Shown: one piece after another, positions 44,534 to 53,762 of the stretch
Position numbering within the stretch: the first letter of the stretch is position 1
Layout of the letters: each line of letters opens with the position of its first letter
Assembly: GCF_016920785.2 (NCBI RefSeq)
Contig: NW_024609955.1
Coordinates: forward strand, 992,001 to 1,056,000
From: Ixodes scapularis
Lineage: Eukaryota > Arthropoda > Arachnida > Ixodida > Ixodidae
Reading direction: 5' to 3'
Length of the DNA stretch: 64,000 nucleotides
Translations under genes and position numbers: made by a program
Notes under the pieces: generated by a model
What the model saw: the letters and a program-made list of their open reading frames with translations, nothing else
Databases searched by the model: none
Told to the model about the DNA's origin: nothing

Positions 44534-45013
44534 ATGAAGAATAAGCGTCGACGGACCGGCGCCCGCCGGACAAAGAAGACGGGTGAGGGATTTTATTCCC
44601 TGACAAAAGTCCCGGACATTAGTAGTCTACCGACAGACGTGCGATTGGAAATTGAAAAGTCCTTTACTCCTAATCCGAAATTGAAGACTCAGCTAAATAA
44701 CCTTCTTCTGAGAAAGGCGATCGTACAATACTGTAAGCAGCGTCAGTACGACATATCGCAGTACCCGACAAACGTTCTGGCCAAACGCTACAAGTTTAGA
44801 GAGATACCCCGCGACGTCCGCGAACACTTTGAAAAGGGAGTCGCCACCCACAACTCTGTCACCAAGCACCCGCTTTCGACAACGTTTCGCGAAAACGCCA
44901 TCGCCGTGAAGGTCTCTTCTTACGTGAACAAACTCAAGAACAAAGAGCGTCTTCCGACGCGCGTTCCAGAAAATGTCGAGGCTCTGTTGAGAGGCATGGC
45001 TTTTAACGAGTAA
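44534..45013 (+). CDS. basic viral protein, unknown
   Basis: 159 residues from ATG. It is very Lys/Arg-rich at the N-terminus (KNKRRRTGARRTKKTGEG) and helix-rich after that (LKTQLNNLLLRKAIVQYCKQ). It ends 6 bp before the next gene, so the pair may be co-expressed. The charge suggests nucleic-acid binding. No family recognised. Confidence 0.72.
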   Translation: MKNKRRRTGARRTKKTGEGFYSLTKVPDISSLPTDVRLEIEKSFTPNPKLKTQLNNLLLRKAIVQYCKQRQYDISQYPTNVLAKRYKFREIPRDVREHFEKGVATHNSVTKHPLSTTFRENAIAVKVSSYVNKLKNKERLPTRVPENVEALLRGMAFNE

Positions 45014-45019
45014 ATAAAA

Positions 45020-45631
45020 ATGGTCAAATGTTCCAAGTGCGGTTTCTCGAAACGAACCGCCAGAACAAAGTGTTCGAGATGCAACAGGAACGGTCGTAGA
45101 CTCGATACGAGAAAGCCGTATCGCCTCGAACATTTCACCAAGGAAGATCAAAGGCGCATTCTCGGCTCAATGCGGGTTAAACGAGGACAGAGTCCAACCT
45201 ACCTGAAACTTTTATTGGGGAAACTAATTCAGGCCTTTGCTCGCAAACACCGACTGCCGGCGTCATGTCCGATCAATCGAGCCAGGCACGCGCTGATAAC
45301 TCACGCGATCCTCGACAAGATTCGACCATCGAGTCAAAGAACGAGGAGGAGTCGTAGCAAGAGCGTCGCGCGGCGGAGGACTAGGAGCAGGAGCGGAAGC
45401 GTCGCGCGGCGGAGGAGCAGGAGCGGAAGCGTCGCGCGGCGGAGGAGTAGGAGTAGGAGCGTTCTCTCCTCGGGTCGAAGAAGAGGAAGGAAGAGGAGTC
45501 GCAGCGTCGGCAACAGGAGGAGCCGTAGCATTTCCATCAACCGAGGCCGACTCGGTCGCAGCGTCAGTGTCGGTAGGCGAACAATGTCCAGAAACGCCAG
45601 CAGCGACTCCAAGTACATGTATCCCGTGTAA
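45020..45631 (+). CDS. zinc-ribbon protein with C-terminal SR/RS repeats
   Basis: 203 residues, start ATG after GTAAATAAAAATGG. Residues 4-21 hold two CxxC pairs (CSKCGFSKRTARTKCSRC), a zinc ribbon. A helical middle follows (YLKLLLGKLIQAFARKH). From about residue 105 the protein is a long Arg/Ser repeat (GSVARRRSRSGSVARRRSRS), encoded by tandem units of about 30 bp at 45,360-45,470. Such a tail is typical of DNA-condensing virion proteins or of SR-type phosphoproteins; either is inference. The opposite-strand Leu/Arg frame is a shadow. Confidence 0.78.
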   Translation: MVKCSKCGFSKRTARTKCSRCNRNGRRLDTRKPYRLEHFTKEDQRRILGSMRVKRGQSPTYLKLLLGKLIQAFARKHRLPASCPINRARHALITHAILDKIRPSSQRTRRSRSKSVARRRTRSRSGSVARRRSRSGSVARRRSRSRSVLSSGRRRGRKRSRSVGNRRSRSISINRGRLGRSVSVGRRTMSRNASSDSKYMYPV

Positions 45632-45638
45632 TAAAAAA

Positions 45639-46196
45639 ATGTATCAAGTGCGCGTGGATTATTCTTTCGACCAACTCCCGCCGAGCCTGCTCAGGTTTCT
45701 CACGAGCGCTCACGAGGGGTTGCGGTCGGACAAGAACCGTCTCATAAAGCGTGCCAACGACGTGATCAGAGACTTTCAGGTCTTTAAGATGCACAAGCGC
45801 AGCGCCCCAATTTTCGTCAATCAATTTCCAGTTCACGTGTCGAATGACATGCACTCGATAGTGCCCGTGCGTAACCAGAAGGGCGACGTCATGTGCGGAA
45901 GGGAGTACGCCGAAACGGCCAAGGCTATTCGATCTAACTCGTTCTATCCCGTGTTTAAAGCGAGAAGCGACGGCGCAGCCCTGTTGGAAACCAAAGTCGG
46001 TAGGACCACCGGAGATAATCATTCGCCCTACGTTTCGGGAGTCTTGGTGAACGTAAACATTGACAAGATATCTAGCAAGTTTCACGACGTGGTCACCAGC
46101 CGCTCGATCAAGGTGGGGCAGTGGATCGACGTGATTCGCGACCCACCGCCGTCCTTTCTGGAAACCATAGTCGTGGCCTACGAATGGTCGAGCTAG
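45639..46196 (+). CDS. viral protein of unknown function
   Basis: 185 residues. The ATG at 45639 follows GTAATAAAAAAATG, directly after the stop of the SR-repeat gene, and is preferred over the upstream in-frame extension, which overlaps that gene. Mixed globular composition (YSFDQLPPSLLRFLTSAHEG, FVNQFPVHVSNDMHSIVPV). No membrane segment or known motif. Its end overlaps the start of the next gene by 13 bp. Confidence 0.75.
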   Translation: MYQVRVDYSFDQLPPSLLRFLTSAHEGLRSDKNRLIKRANDVIRDFQVFKMHKRSAPIFVNQFPVHVSNDMHSIVPVRNQKGDVMCGREYAETAKAIRSNSFYPVFKARSDGAALLETKVGRTTGDNHSPYVSGVLVNVNIDKISSKFHDVVTSRSIKVGQWIDVIRDPPPSFLETIVVAYEWSS

Positions 46197-46681
46197 GCGA
46201 GTTGTATAGGACAATAAACGGCGACTTTACAAACTTGCCCACGCACGACACGTATTATTCCGACAACATCGTGCACCAAGAGTCTGGTGCAAAGTTTCGT
46301 CCAAACGCGCGCGACAACGTGCGAAAGGAATTCAAGTATCGCGTTTCCAATCGCCCCAACTACAGGATCGTGGACGACTGGGAAAAGAGACCGCTGGGTC
46401 CGTCCACGGATAGCTTCTTCCATTCGACCGGCGGAGGCCGCTACAAATCGACTCTGCGTACCAGACGGACGGTGTACGAGACAAATAATAATAATAATAA
46501 TGAGCCCAAGTTTCACGGAAATTCGGACGACGACTACGCTGAGCGCAACGTGGATAGCGACGACGACGCTGAAGACGGTGACGACGGTGACGACGACGTC
46601 AGTGACGAGATCAGGCGCTACAAGTACAAGAGATACTACACCGAAAGCGATCACATTATGCGAGCTTTGCGCAACGTCTAG
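46184..46681 (+). CDS. viral protein with acidic C-terminus
   Basis: 165 residues. ATG at 46184 lies inside the end of the preceding gene. The middle has an Asn run from (AAT)n at 46483-46500, then an Asp-rich stretch (SDDDAEDGDDGDDDVSDE) before a short basic/aromatic tail (IRRYKYKRYYTESDH). A GAAATAAAC polyadenylation signal follows at about 46696. Unknown function; it looks partly disordered. Confidence 0.72.
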   Translation: MVELGELYRTINGDFTNLPTHDTYYSDNIVHQESGAKFRPNARDNVRKEFKYRVSNRPNYRIVDDWEKRPLGPSTDSFFHSTGGGRYKSTLRTRRTVYETNNNNNNEPKFHGNSDDDYAERNVDSDDDAEDGDDGDDDVSDEIRRYKYKRYYTESDHIMRALRNV

Positions 46682-46796
46682 TACGTGTCTTTTTTGAAAT
46701 AAACAAACAATCATTCGAGAGGCTTTATTTTTCTACATACACAAAACGTACGTATATATACGCGCGCCTGCCGAAGCGCGTCGACAAACGTAGAAC

Positions 46797-47453
46797 ATGA
46801 CCGGAGTAGCATCCAGCGTGTCCAAAGTGTTTCGCGAGGCCACCAAGTTTGATCAATCGCGAACCTTCGACTGGAGCAGAGTAGTGGCCAACGTTTATTC
46901 GGAAGACTCAAATGAGGAAGAGTTTGAACGAGAGAGGGTCGTCCTGTTCTCCGAAATTTGTAAACTTTCTCATGTGTCCGCGAACGCTCTGACCGTTTTG
47001 GACCTTGTCGACTATCCGACCTTGGAGGACGCACAATTGTTGTACATTGTTTGTACGTATACGCACCTCAAGACCATACTCCTGAGGAACGCCCCCCTAT
47101 TGTCAAACTCTGCTCTACAATACTTGGCGACCTACGCTCAATCTCTCGAACATCTTCAAATCAGCAACAACGGTGGCCGTATCAGGAACGAGGGATGGAT
47201 TCATCTGGCTCCTTTGCGTCGACTCAAGAGTTTGTGTCTGACTGGAATAAGAAACGCCAGTCGAGCTGTCCTTCGAGTGATATTGCAGAACAACGAATCT
47301 ATATACGCTATCTTGGTGATAACGACGGAACTCTTCGCCTCTAAAGATAACGTGACGCACTTTGTCTTTTGCGCTTCGAATCAGTTGAGTCAGGAAATGT
47401 ACGATTTTGTTTTTTGTAGCGAAACGTTATCTCCGTTTTCAGATAGCGAGTGA
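46797..47453 (+). CDS. LRR-type protein, copy A
   Basis: 218 residues. A TATATATACGCGCGCC element lies 40-50 bp upstream of the ATG. The centre has about four degenerate leucine-rich repeats (LTVLDLVDYPTLEDAQL, LKTILLRNAPLLSNSAL, LEHLQISNNGGRIRNEGW, LKSLCLTGIRNASRAVL), closest in style to the LRRs of F-box (FBXL) proteins, but no F-box is seen. It is a tandem paralogue of the next gene. A role in hijacking host ubiquitin ligases is possible but unproven. Confidence 0.72.
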   Translation: MTGVASSVSKVFREATKFDQSRTFDWSRVVANVYSEDSNEEEFERERVVLFSEICKLSHVSANALTVLDLVDYPTLEDAQLLYIVCTYTHLKTILLRNAPLLSNSALQYLATYAQSLEHLQISNNGGRIRNEGWIHLAPLRRLKSLCLTGIRNASRAVLRVILQNNESIYAILVITTELFASKDNVTHFVFCASNQLSQEMYDFVFCSETLSPFSDSE

Positions 47454-47489
47454 GGGTATATATATATATATGTACTCGCACGTACTACG

Positions 47490-47521
47490 CTTACAGCAAA
47501 GCTAACCCTACCCTCTCCCCC
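47490..47521 (+). promoter_or_regulatory. shared 5' leader element, copy 1
   Basis: A 32-base element, starting CTTACAGCAAAG and ending CCCTACCCTCTCCCCC, lies 46 bp before the ATG of LRR copy B and 20 bp after a (TA)n TATA-like tract. The same element, with one mismatch, precedes the minus-strand gene at 62283. Confidence 0.65.
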
Positions 47522-47567
47522 GACGTCACGACACGACACGACTACTACCCTATAACCCAAAGCGACA

Positions 47568-48437
47568 ATGGCTCGACTAGACAGGTCCCCATCTCTCCCG
47601 CTGGCCGACACCTGCGTACAAGTGTTCGCTCAGTCCAGAGTGTCAAACGTGGTGGATTGGAAAACAGTGGTGCTTAGTATATACCACGAAGAAGAGGGCT
47701 ACGCTTGGGACAACGTGGAAGGGCAAATTCACTGTGCGTATACCGAAATTTCAATATTAAGAAGCTTTCCTACGCACATCACATTCTTGGAGTTGGTGCA
47801 CTATCCAATGCTGCGAGACCGCCACGTCAGTGATTTGGTTCGTTTCTACCCGAACATCAAGACTTTGCTCCTACGTCACGCACCCGGCTTGACCAACGAC
47901 TCTGTAAAGTGCTTAGCGGACGGTCTACCTAATTTGACTCACTTGCAGATGGGATCGTGCTATCACCTAGACGACGAAGCCTTGATGTATCTCGCAGAAA
48001 AGAGGATCATCGACGTTGGCATACGGAGCCTCTGCATGACCGGACTCGGATTTATACGCCGAGAAACGCTTCACCAATTTCTCAACGTGCATCGAAGACT
48101 GACGGCCATCCTACTCACCGCTAGAGACGTCCCCAACAAGGACGTCTACCTTGGTGAATACACATTGTGTATTTCTAGCACAGTGTCTCCGTCACTAAGA
48201 AACATTGCGCCAACCGACCTAGACGTTATCGAAGGTGTGGACGGTGTTGTGGGTGACATCGAGTACCAAGACCTCGACAGTGACGACGGTGACGGTGACG
48301 ACGGCTACAGTGACGACTACGACAGTGACGCCGACGAATATCTCGAATCGGACGACGACAGAATGCTGGGTCCGATCGTCCTAAACACCTTCAACTACGA
48401 CGAAGGAGAAGACTCAATGGGCGAAGAAGACGACTGA
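47568..48437 (+). CDS. LRR-type protein, copy B, acidic tail
   Basis: 289 residues. The same LRR pattern as copy A is visible (ITFLELVHYPMLRDRHV, IKTLLLRHAPGLTNDSV, LTHLQMGSCYHLDDEAL, IRSLCMTGLGFIRRETL). It is followed by a long Asp/Glu-rich tail (residues 220-289) missing from copy A. The two genes are tandem duplicates that have diverged strongly. A TATA tract (TATATATATATATG) and the 32-base leader lie upstream; GAAAATAAA follows the stop. Confidence 0.75.
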   Translation: MARLDRSPSLPLADTCVQVFAQSRVSNVVDWKTVVLSIYHEEEGYAWDNVEGQIHCAYTEISILRSFPTHITFLELVHYPMLRDRHVSDLVRFYPNIKTLLLRHAPGLTNDSVKCLADGLPNLTHLQMGSCYHLDDEALMYLAEKRIIDVGIRSLCMTGLGFIRRETLHQFLNVHRRLTAILLTARDVPNKDVYLGEYTLCISSTVSPSLRNIAPTDLDVIEGVDGVVGDIEYQDLDSDDGDGDDGYSDDYDSDADEYLESDDDRMLGPIVLNTFNYDEGEDSMGEEDD

Positions 48438-48535
48438 GTTATGCTTGAAAATAAATATTTCGCGTGCTTATATTTTTGAGTCACGAATCGTTCTTTTGCA
48501 TGCACACTACACTAGTGCCAGTACAAATAGTTTAT

Positions 48536-49491
48536 TTAATGAATTCGATACATTCCACTCACTGCAGATTTACAAAGGCAACACACAAATTGCTCTCTCG
48601 AATTGTAAATCATTGGAAATAGACAATTTAAACATAAGGCGGCGTGGGCACAGGGCAAAGTAACTATACACACCGGACAGTTCATGCAGACGACGCAAAT
48701 CGTCGTGGACGGATCGGACCGCTTCATGGAGATGCTCGTCTTGTCGATGCGCGTGGATACGGACGTCCTACGCTCAGCGCCGAAAAAGAATCGCTGTTTT
48801 CGAGAAAGGACTTTAGCTTGTTCGGACAGGAAAGATCAAACTTGGAAGTGGCCAATGCTGTTATAAAGTCTAGGCTGTATTTGTTTGAGACAAACTCAAT
48901 GTCCTTGGTATATTCTAGCAACCAAAATAAATCGCTATTTCTATACACGTCGGACACCTCCTTGATGTAGGTTACGCTCGCGCACAATCGAAGATGGGGG
49001 CAGCGAGGGTTGTACTTGGCGTGTTCCTCGACTGGGTCGTCGTAGTCGGCTTCCCACGAAAGCAACCGAAGTCCGCAACAAAAGCATTCCACGGTCCGAT
49101 CGGTCAGGTAATGAAATCCCGCAGATGCCATGTAATCCACGTCAAAGACGTCTTCTTCTTTCGGCCGAGCGTCGAAGGAGGCGAACCTCGCAGTGTAAGT
49201 CTGAAACTCGGGCCTAAAGGCAAGCGCTCGTTCGGTCACCACCGCCGAGACGTCTGGACTCAGCGTGCGTAGCGGTGCGTCACAGTCGGATTCGTGCAGT
49301 CCTTGGGGAAGTGTTTCGTCCGAGGCCACGATAGTAGAGAGTTGAGTCTTTTGCTGGCACATCGAGCAGCTGAGAATCCGCTTCTCTGGATCGTAGGCGA
49401 GTCCTGCCATGGCAAAGTCCTTGGGTGGGGGGGTACTGTTGCGCAAAGGCCACGTCGCAAAAGTTTTAAAGTCGGACATCACCTTGGCCAC
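48536..49491 (-). pseudogene. inhibitor of apoptosis (IAP), frameshifted between BIR2 and RING
   Basis: The first frame (49491-48724) opens FKTFATWPLRNSTPPPKDFAM, a BIR start. BIR1 is degenerate (CSMC, then a shortened His/Cys end). BIR2 is good (ECFCCGLRLLSW...DDPVEEHAKYNPRC). The RING finger (CVVCMNCPVCIVTLPCAHAAL...CCLC) lies in another frame (48727-48536). The changeover falls in the linker near 48,720-48,760. A functional gene would need both parts, so this copy looks broken unless the frame is bridged. It is a neighbour and paralogue of the intact IAP at 49539. Confidence 0.8.
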
Positions 49492-49538
49492 AGTCGGGTC
49501 GTGGTCGAACGAACAGTCTCCAGTAGAAAGACATGTTC

Positions 49539-50612
49539 TTAAGCAAAGTAGACTCTAGAAATAAAGTCGATTTTGAGTCTACAGGCCTTGCAATGTTTGA
49601 ATAATATGGTGCAGTCGAAACACGACACGCAGTGTCCGCACGGCAAGTAGGCAATGTTAGCCGGAGCCTTCATGCATACGATGCACCTCTTAGTTGATTC
49701 GTCACGTGACTTTATAGCGGAATAGTGCGTATCACTGATCGCGCTATCTATCACAAAGTTACCCCACCTACCGATAGCCTTGTGATCGAACGAAGGAAGG
49801 GCGTTCACTGGCTCAAACAGAGTGTGACTGCCCAACGGAGTCGCCTTGCTGCTCCGAATGGCACTCACCATCGCCGATACGTTCAAGGGATGCGTCAGGT
49901 TGGCCGTGTACAGAGTACTCATAGTCCTGTTGCGGAACTTTGGGTCCTTGACGAGATCGTCGATCTCGGGAAAGTGAGACGCCCAGTACATCTCGCTCCT
50001 GTAAAACTTTTCGACTGCATCGTGCACGTAGTAATAGGTCTTGTTCACTCGTAGAAACACGCAATTGGGGGACCTGCGGGCGTGTAGCAGCCACGGATCG
50101 TCTTCTTCGCAGTCGAGGATCGAAAATACTTGCACCCCGCAGTAGAAACAAACGATTATGCGGGTCACTATCTGTTCGCGGGAGAGGTAGCCCTGCTCGT
50201 CGTCGTGCGAGCAGAAAAAGCCGGCCTTGGCGAACGCAGGGCCTCGAACATCGTGAAAGGTCTTGGCTCGAATCTTCTCGTCGACGTATCTCTTGTAGAC
50301 CGGGTGAGAGTAGCTCGGCAAGACGGACACGACCTTTGCTACGTTCAGCCGCGGGTCCCTGTACTGCTCGAGAAACTTGCACGGCATTCGGCGGTGAAGG
50401 TCCATCGGGTGAAACGTGAGCGTCTCCCAGTCCTGTTCGGCGACTTGAAATTTGCAGTGCCGACAGTAGATGTGTTTCCGGTCAGCGCAATATTCTAGGC
50501 CGGCATAGGCAAAGTCTCGAGGCGTGGCTCTGGTGCGAAGTCGCCATTCGGCGAACGTCTTGAAGCGACGCACGACTTCCTTGCTTATGGGATCCGTAAC
50601 GAGGTGCGCCAT
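49539..50612 (-). CDS. iap: inhibitor of apoptosis protein, 2 BIR + RING, intact
   Basis: 357 residues. BIR1 (about 12-80): FKTFAEWRLRTRATPRDFAYAG-type start, then CRHC and HRRMPC. BIR2 (about 125-190): AKAGFFCSHD, VCFYCGVQVF, DDPWLLHARRSPNC. RING C3HC4 at the C-terminus (CIVCMKAPANIAYLPCGHC, CFDC, CKAC). Two BIRs plus a RING is the layout of baculoviral and insect IAPs, which bind caspases or their activators and act as E3 ligases to block cell death. Which target this one binds is unknown. An upstream AATATATATT tract on its strand is a likely TATA element. Confidence 0.93.
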   Translation of the reverse strand: MAHLVTDPISKEVVRRFKTFAEWRLRTRATPRDFAYAGLEYCADRKHIYCRHCKFQVAEQDWETLTFHPMDLHRRMPCKFLEQYRDPRLNVAKVVSVLPSYSHPVYKRYVDEKIRAKTFHDVRGPAFAKAGFFCSHDDEQGYLSREQIVTRIIVCFYCGVQVFSILDCEEDDPWLLHARRSPNCVFLRVNKTYYYVHDAVEKFYRSEMYWASHFPEIDDLVKDPKFRNRTMSTLYTANLTHPLNVSAMVSAIRSSKATPLGSHTLFEPVNALPSFDHKAIGRWGNFVIDSAISDTHYSAIKSRDESTKRCIVCMKAPANIAYLPCGHCVSCFDCTILFKHCKACRLKIDFISRVYFA

Positions 50613-50737
50613 AGCGACGATAATGAGAGGAGCCCTCTACTCGGTGCGCAATATATATTCTCTCCATATCTAGGTTGACCTCGACTGGGAGCGGAGTCGA
50701 CCTCCCATAGGCGGTAGCAATTTTGTTTATTATAAAA

Positions 50738-52795
50738 ATGTCTGTCGCAGAAAATTTTTTAGACCTGTTGAAAAAGGGACGATGTCAACACTCGGTGAAT
50801 CACGAAGACGCCACCGATATTTTATTACCCGTATTCCGGCAGCGGGGAAATCAAAACGTGTCTTACAGGAGAGATGGCGATAAATACGTGCCCACGCTCC
50901 TGAACGACACGTCGACCTTACTCGGCTACTCGTCCAAGAAACTCATGCAGCACATTACCAAGGCGCGCACGACGCTCCTGACCAACGGAGATGTGGAACC
51001 GGTTGCAGATATGCTCTTTCGCGTTTTCGAGCTCGGTAGTAACATACTGATGACGGTCGACATGGATCAGATGGCCATCCAAACGCTCCTGAATGACAAT
51101 ACAGTATTTCACTGCGTAATGGGAATCGAATACGTACGAAACAGTCTCAACATACTTAGGAAAACCTCTTCCTCGTCGACCACTCAGCGCGTCATCAGGG
51201 ATCTGAAGCCGTACGTGGACGCGTACGCTACTGCCATTCTGCGCCTGCTACTCCTCTACATCGAAGAGATCTTTTCCCATGCGCGCGAGGCGACTCGCGG
51301 TATGGCGGTGGGCGCAAGGACGGCAGCCAAGATTACGGCGGTCATGCTAGTATCCCTGTGCAACTACGCGGCGGTGCGCGTAAAGTGCAACCCCATCTTT
51401 CAGTTTGAGAGCGCCATGGGCCACAACTGGCTCGACGTGGCCAACGGTCTCAGCCTCGTGCACAGGATCACGCAGCCACACACCGTCAACGAAAACATTG
51501 TCGGGGCCATTCGCGTAAAGTTTTCGCAAAACAACAAGCCACAGGACGTCATCAACCTCCTGGTCGAAGAGAGCAACAGGTTGTACACGAGTAACGTCGA
51601 GAACGGAGTGTACCGCTGCGACACCGACTACATGACGCTCCGGACCGTCATGCCGGCCGAGCGGGTCACGGACGACGTCAACATCATCGATCCGGCCATC
51701 TCTACGACGCGGCGTGACCACAACGAGCTCATCATGAAGAGTTCCGACACGATCCCCGTGCCGCGGACCAACCACTACGTGCTAGCCCTGCAGAAGGAGA
51801 AGGCGCCGGCCACCGAGGTGTCGGTCCTTAACATCGCCTCCATCATAGAACAGTGCATGAGCAACGGGCGCGTGGACTCTCGCTTCGTCGAAGTGCACAA
51901 ACAGTCGGACCAGGGCACGCAGGAGCTCAACAAATTTTACAGCCAGGCCTGTTGCGTCTCGCCCCGTAACCTCGGTCTGTTTCTACAGTGCCTAAACTTT
52001 GAGATGATGGACTCGGACATGTTTGGGGCCACCTTACAGTGCCTCAAGATGACCAAGGGCATACCCACTCCGCGCCAGGAAGAAATTGCCACCTACTCAA
52101 ACACGGCGCTATTTCGGATGGCCACCAACCTGTTTTATCACACGCGTTTCTGCAGGAGCTACCGCGGCGAAAACACCTACCTGTACGACTCGCGCTTCTT
52201 TAACGACTTTCTACTCTGGGTCCAGTCGCCCAACTATCTGGAACACCACATCTCGCCTAGCGTGTCGTCGTCCATCATCTCGTGGTGCACGTCCATGTCT
52301 ACTGCCATGCACACTACGCGCGATGCCAACGGAGCGAAGTGCGCCATGGCGGCCATATCCACGTGCGAGGTGGACCAACGCATACTAGCCGACTTTTTGA
52401 ACATGTTCATCAAGCTCTTTATCGAGGACGAGACCGAGATTAACGTCATCAACAAGAAATTTCTCGAGAAGGAACTACTCAAGGCTTTTGCCTCCGTGTC
52501 TAATTGCTACAACCTGTTTAGGGGGCAGTTTGTTTCGGCGACGGCCTTGCGCCTCTTCCTAGCCCGTTGTAGGTGGTCCGTGGCCGACGACGTGGAAGTC
52601 ATCGTTCCGGTCGAAACAAAGTTTCTCAACAGACTGATATGCGACAGCGACGACCTGTTGTCCAACTCGATGCGAGACAAGCTCCGTAAAACCATGGAAG
52701 ACGTCTCCACGATGATGGCGCCGCTACTCTCCAATCCATCCACGTCCACGCCTCGCAGCAAGGACGACGACAGCAACGTGCCCATATGCATTTGA
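50738..52795 (+). CDS. 685-residue viral protein, unknown, intact
   Basis: The second-longest uninterrupted ORF of the viral block after none other on this strand. ATG at 50738 sits in TTATTATAAAAATG, the start motif. The protein is globular and helix-rich without signal peptide or clear membrane span (a Leu-rich helix AILRLLLLYIEEIF near residue 165 is amphipathic). The Ser/Thr-rich tail ends PRSKDDDSNVPICI. GAAATAAAAAA follows the stop. Size, strong start motif and conservation of the frame suggest a structural protein, but no family is recognised. Confidence 0.8.
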   Translation: MSVAENFLDLLKKGRCQHSVNHEDATDILLPVFRQRGNQNVSYRRDGDKYVPTLLNDTSTLLGYSSKKLMQHITKARTTLLTNGDVEPVADMLFRVFELGSNILMTVDMDQMAIQTLLNDNTVFHCVMGIEYVRNSLNILRKTSSSSTTQRVIRDLKPYVDAYATAILRLLLLYIEEIFSHAREATRGMAVGARTAAKITAVMLVSLCNYAAVRVKCNPIFQFESAMGHNWLDVANGLSLVHRITQPHTVNENIVGAIRVKFSQNNKPQDVINLLVEESNRLYTSNVENGVYRCDTDYMTLRTVMPAERVTDDVNIIDPAISTTRRDHNELIMKSSDTIPVPRTNHYVLALQKEKAPATEVSVLNIASIIEQCMSNGRVDSRFVEVHKQSDQGTQELNKFYSQACCVSPRNLGLFLQCLNFEMMDSDMFGATLQCLKMTKGIPTPRQEEIATYSNTALFRMATNLFYHTRFCRSYRGENTYLYDSRFFNDFLLWVQSPNYLEHHISPSVSSSIISWCTSMSTAMHTTRDANGAKCAMAAISTCEVDQRILADFLNMFIKLFIEDETEINVINKKFLEKELLKAFASVSNCYNLFRGQFVSATALRLFLARCRWSVADDVEVIVPVETKFLNRLICDSDDLLSNSMRDKLRKTMEDVSTMMAPLLSNPSTSTPRSKDDDSNVPICI

Positions 52796-52871
52796 AATAA
52801 AAAACCGCCAACGCCCCCATATACATTAACAAAAAGGTTCGGTGACTGATTTGAACGATCGAGGGAGTAAA

Positions 52872-53633
52872 ATGTTGAAACAGGTCACGTTCGTCGATAT
52901 CTTTTCGCAACAAAAAATGAGGACCCTGCGAGACTATCTCCATTGCGAACTGGACCTTTCGGTATCGATACCCTATAAAATCTGGATCGCTATCGCAAAT
53001 TTCTTTATTCAAAACAACGTCCCATCGGTCGTAGAGGGAGCAGAGTGTTGTCAGAAAGACAGCTCGTCGTACCACTATCTACTCGTCTTTTCATACAGGG
53101 ACAAGGACGCCAACCGAGTGGTGGTGGACTGCATAAACTTCATCAACGTGCTGCGCGATCTCAAGGTGCACGACGTGATATGCACCAAGCACTACGTCTA
53201 CCTCTACGTCCGTCACTCGTCGGCGCATCACAACGTGCATGCAATTCTACCCTTTCTCCACCACGTTCTGCAAAGCTATGTAAACGACAAGACGACCACT
53301 TTGCCACTCGATTACACTTTCGATCCCCTGGAAGAACAAGAATCCTTCTTCGACGTGATTCCAGTCACGTACCACGGCACCTACGAGGTGACCACCTCTC
53401 TACCGGCGCTCGTGGCCAAAATCAAACCCAAGGAAGACGGACAGTATGTGTCAGATCGCCTTTATTGCGAGAAGCATTGGATGTGTCTACACAATCTGGT
53501 CGTCTCGAGGCTCGTCGACTGTTTCTACTACATCACTATACAGAAATTGCAGATATTAAAAGATGTTACAAAGTCAAACATTACGTCCACCAACGACTAT
53601 GGCATTTACAAAGTGTCGTATTACAAGAAGTGA
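52872..53633 (+). CDS. viral multigene-family protein, member 1
   Basis: 253 residues from ATG. It shares four blocks in order with the genes at 61600 and 62518: a VVVDCINFINVLRD-type strand/helix, then HYVYLYVRHS; FLHHVLQSYV; YHGTYEVTTSLPALVAKI; and a final WMCLHNLVV...CFYYITI. The shared order indicates a paralogous family of about 230-250 residues with no recognised domain. An AAAATAAACG signal follows the stop. Confidence 0.75.
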   Translation: MLKQVTFVDIFSQQKMRTLRDYLHCELDLSVSIPYKIWIAIANFFIQNNVPSVVEGAECCQKDSSSYHYLLVFSYRDKDANRVVVDCINFINVLRDLKVHDVICTKHYVYLYVRHSSAHHNVHAILPFLHHVLQSYVNDKTTTLPLDYTFDPLEEQESFFDVIPVTYHGTYEVTTSLPALVAKIKPKEDGQYVSDRLYCEKHWMCLHNLVVSRLVDCFYYITIQKLQILKDVTKSNITSTNDYGIYKVSYYKK

Positions 53634-53762
53634 CTCGCTTTCGCTTGTGTTTGTCTGCTTTGCCTAAAATAAACGCTTACGCTAGCTTGCACGCTGCTAT
53701 ACATCTGTGTCTCTATGTGTGTGCGTCTGTGTGTGTGTGTGTCCAAACAAACGTTCTTTTAT

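Noticed and set aside
45334..45618. Leu/Arg-rich minus-strand ORF opposite the SR repeats
   Set aside because: It is the antisense shadow of the RS repeat tract and has no independent features.
46193..46714. 173-codon minus-strand ORF opposite the acidic protein
   Set aside because: It is the antisense of Asp-rich codons, giving artificial Val/Ile runs.
47450..47677. Upstream ORF covering the shared leader element at 47490
   Set aside because: It lacks a good start, and the matching leader at 62317 lies in a frame without ATG; the conserved unit is DNA or RNA, not protein.
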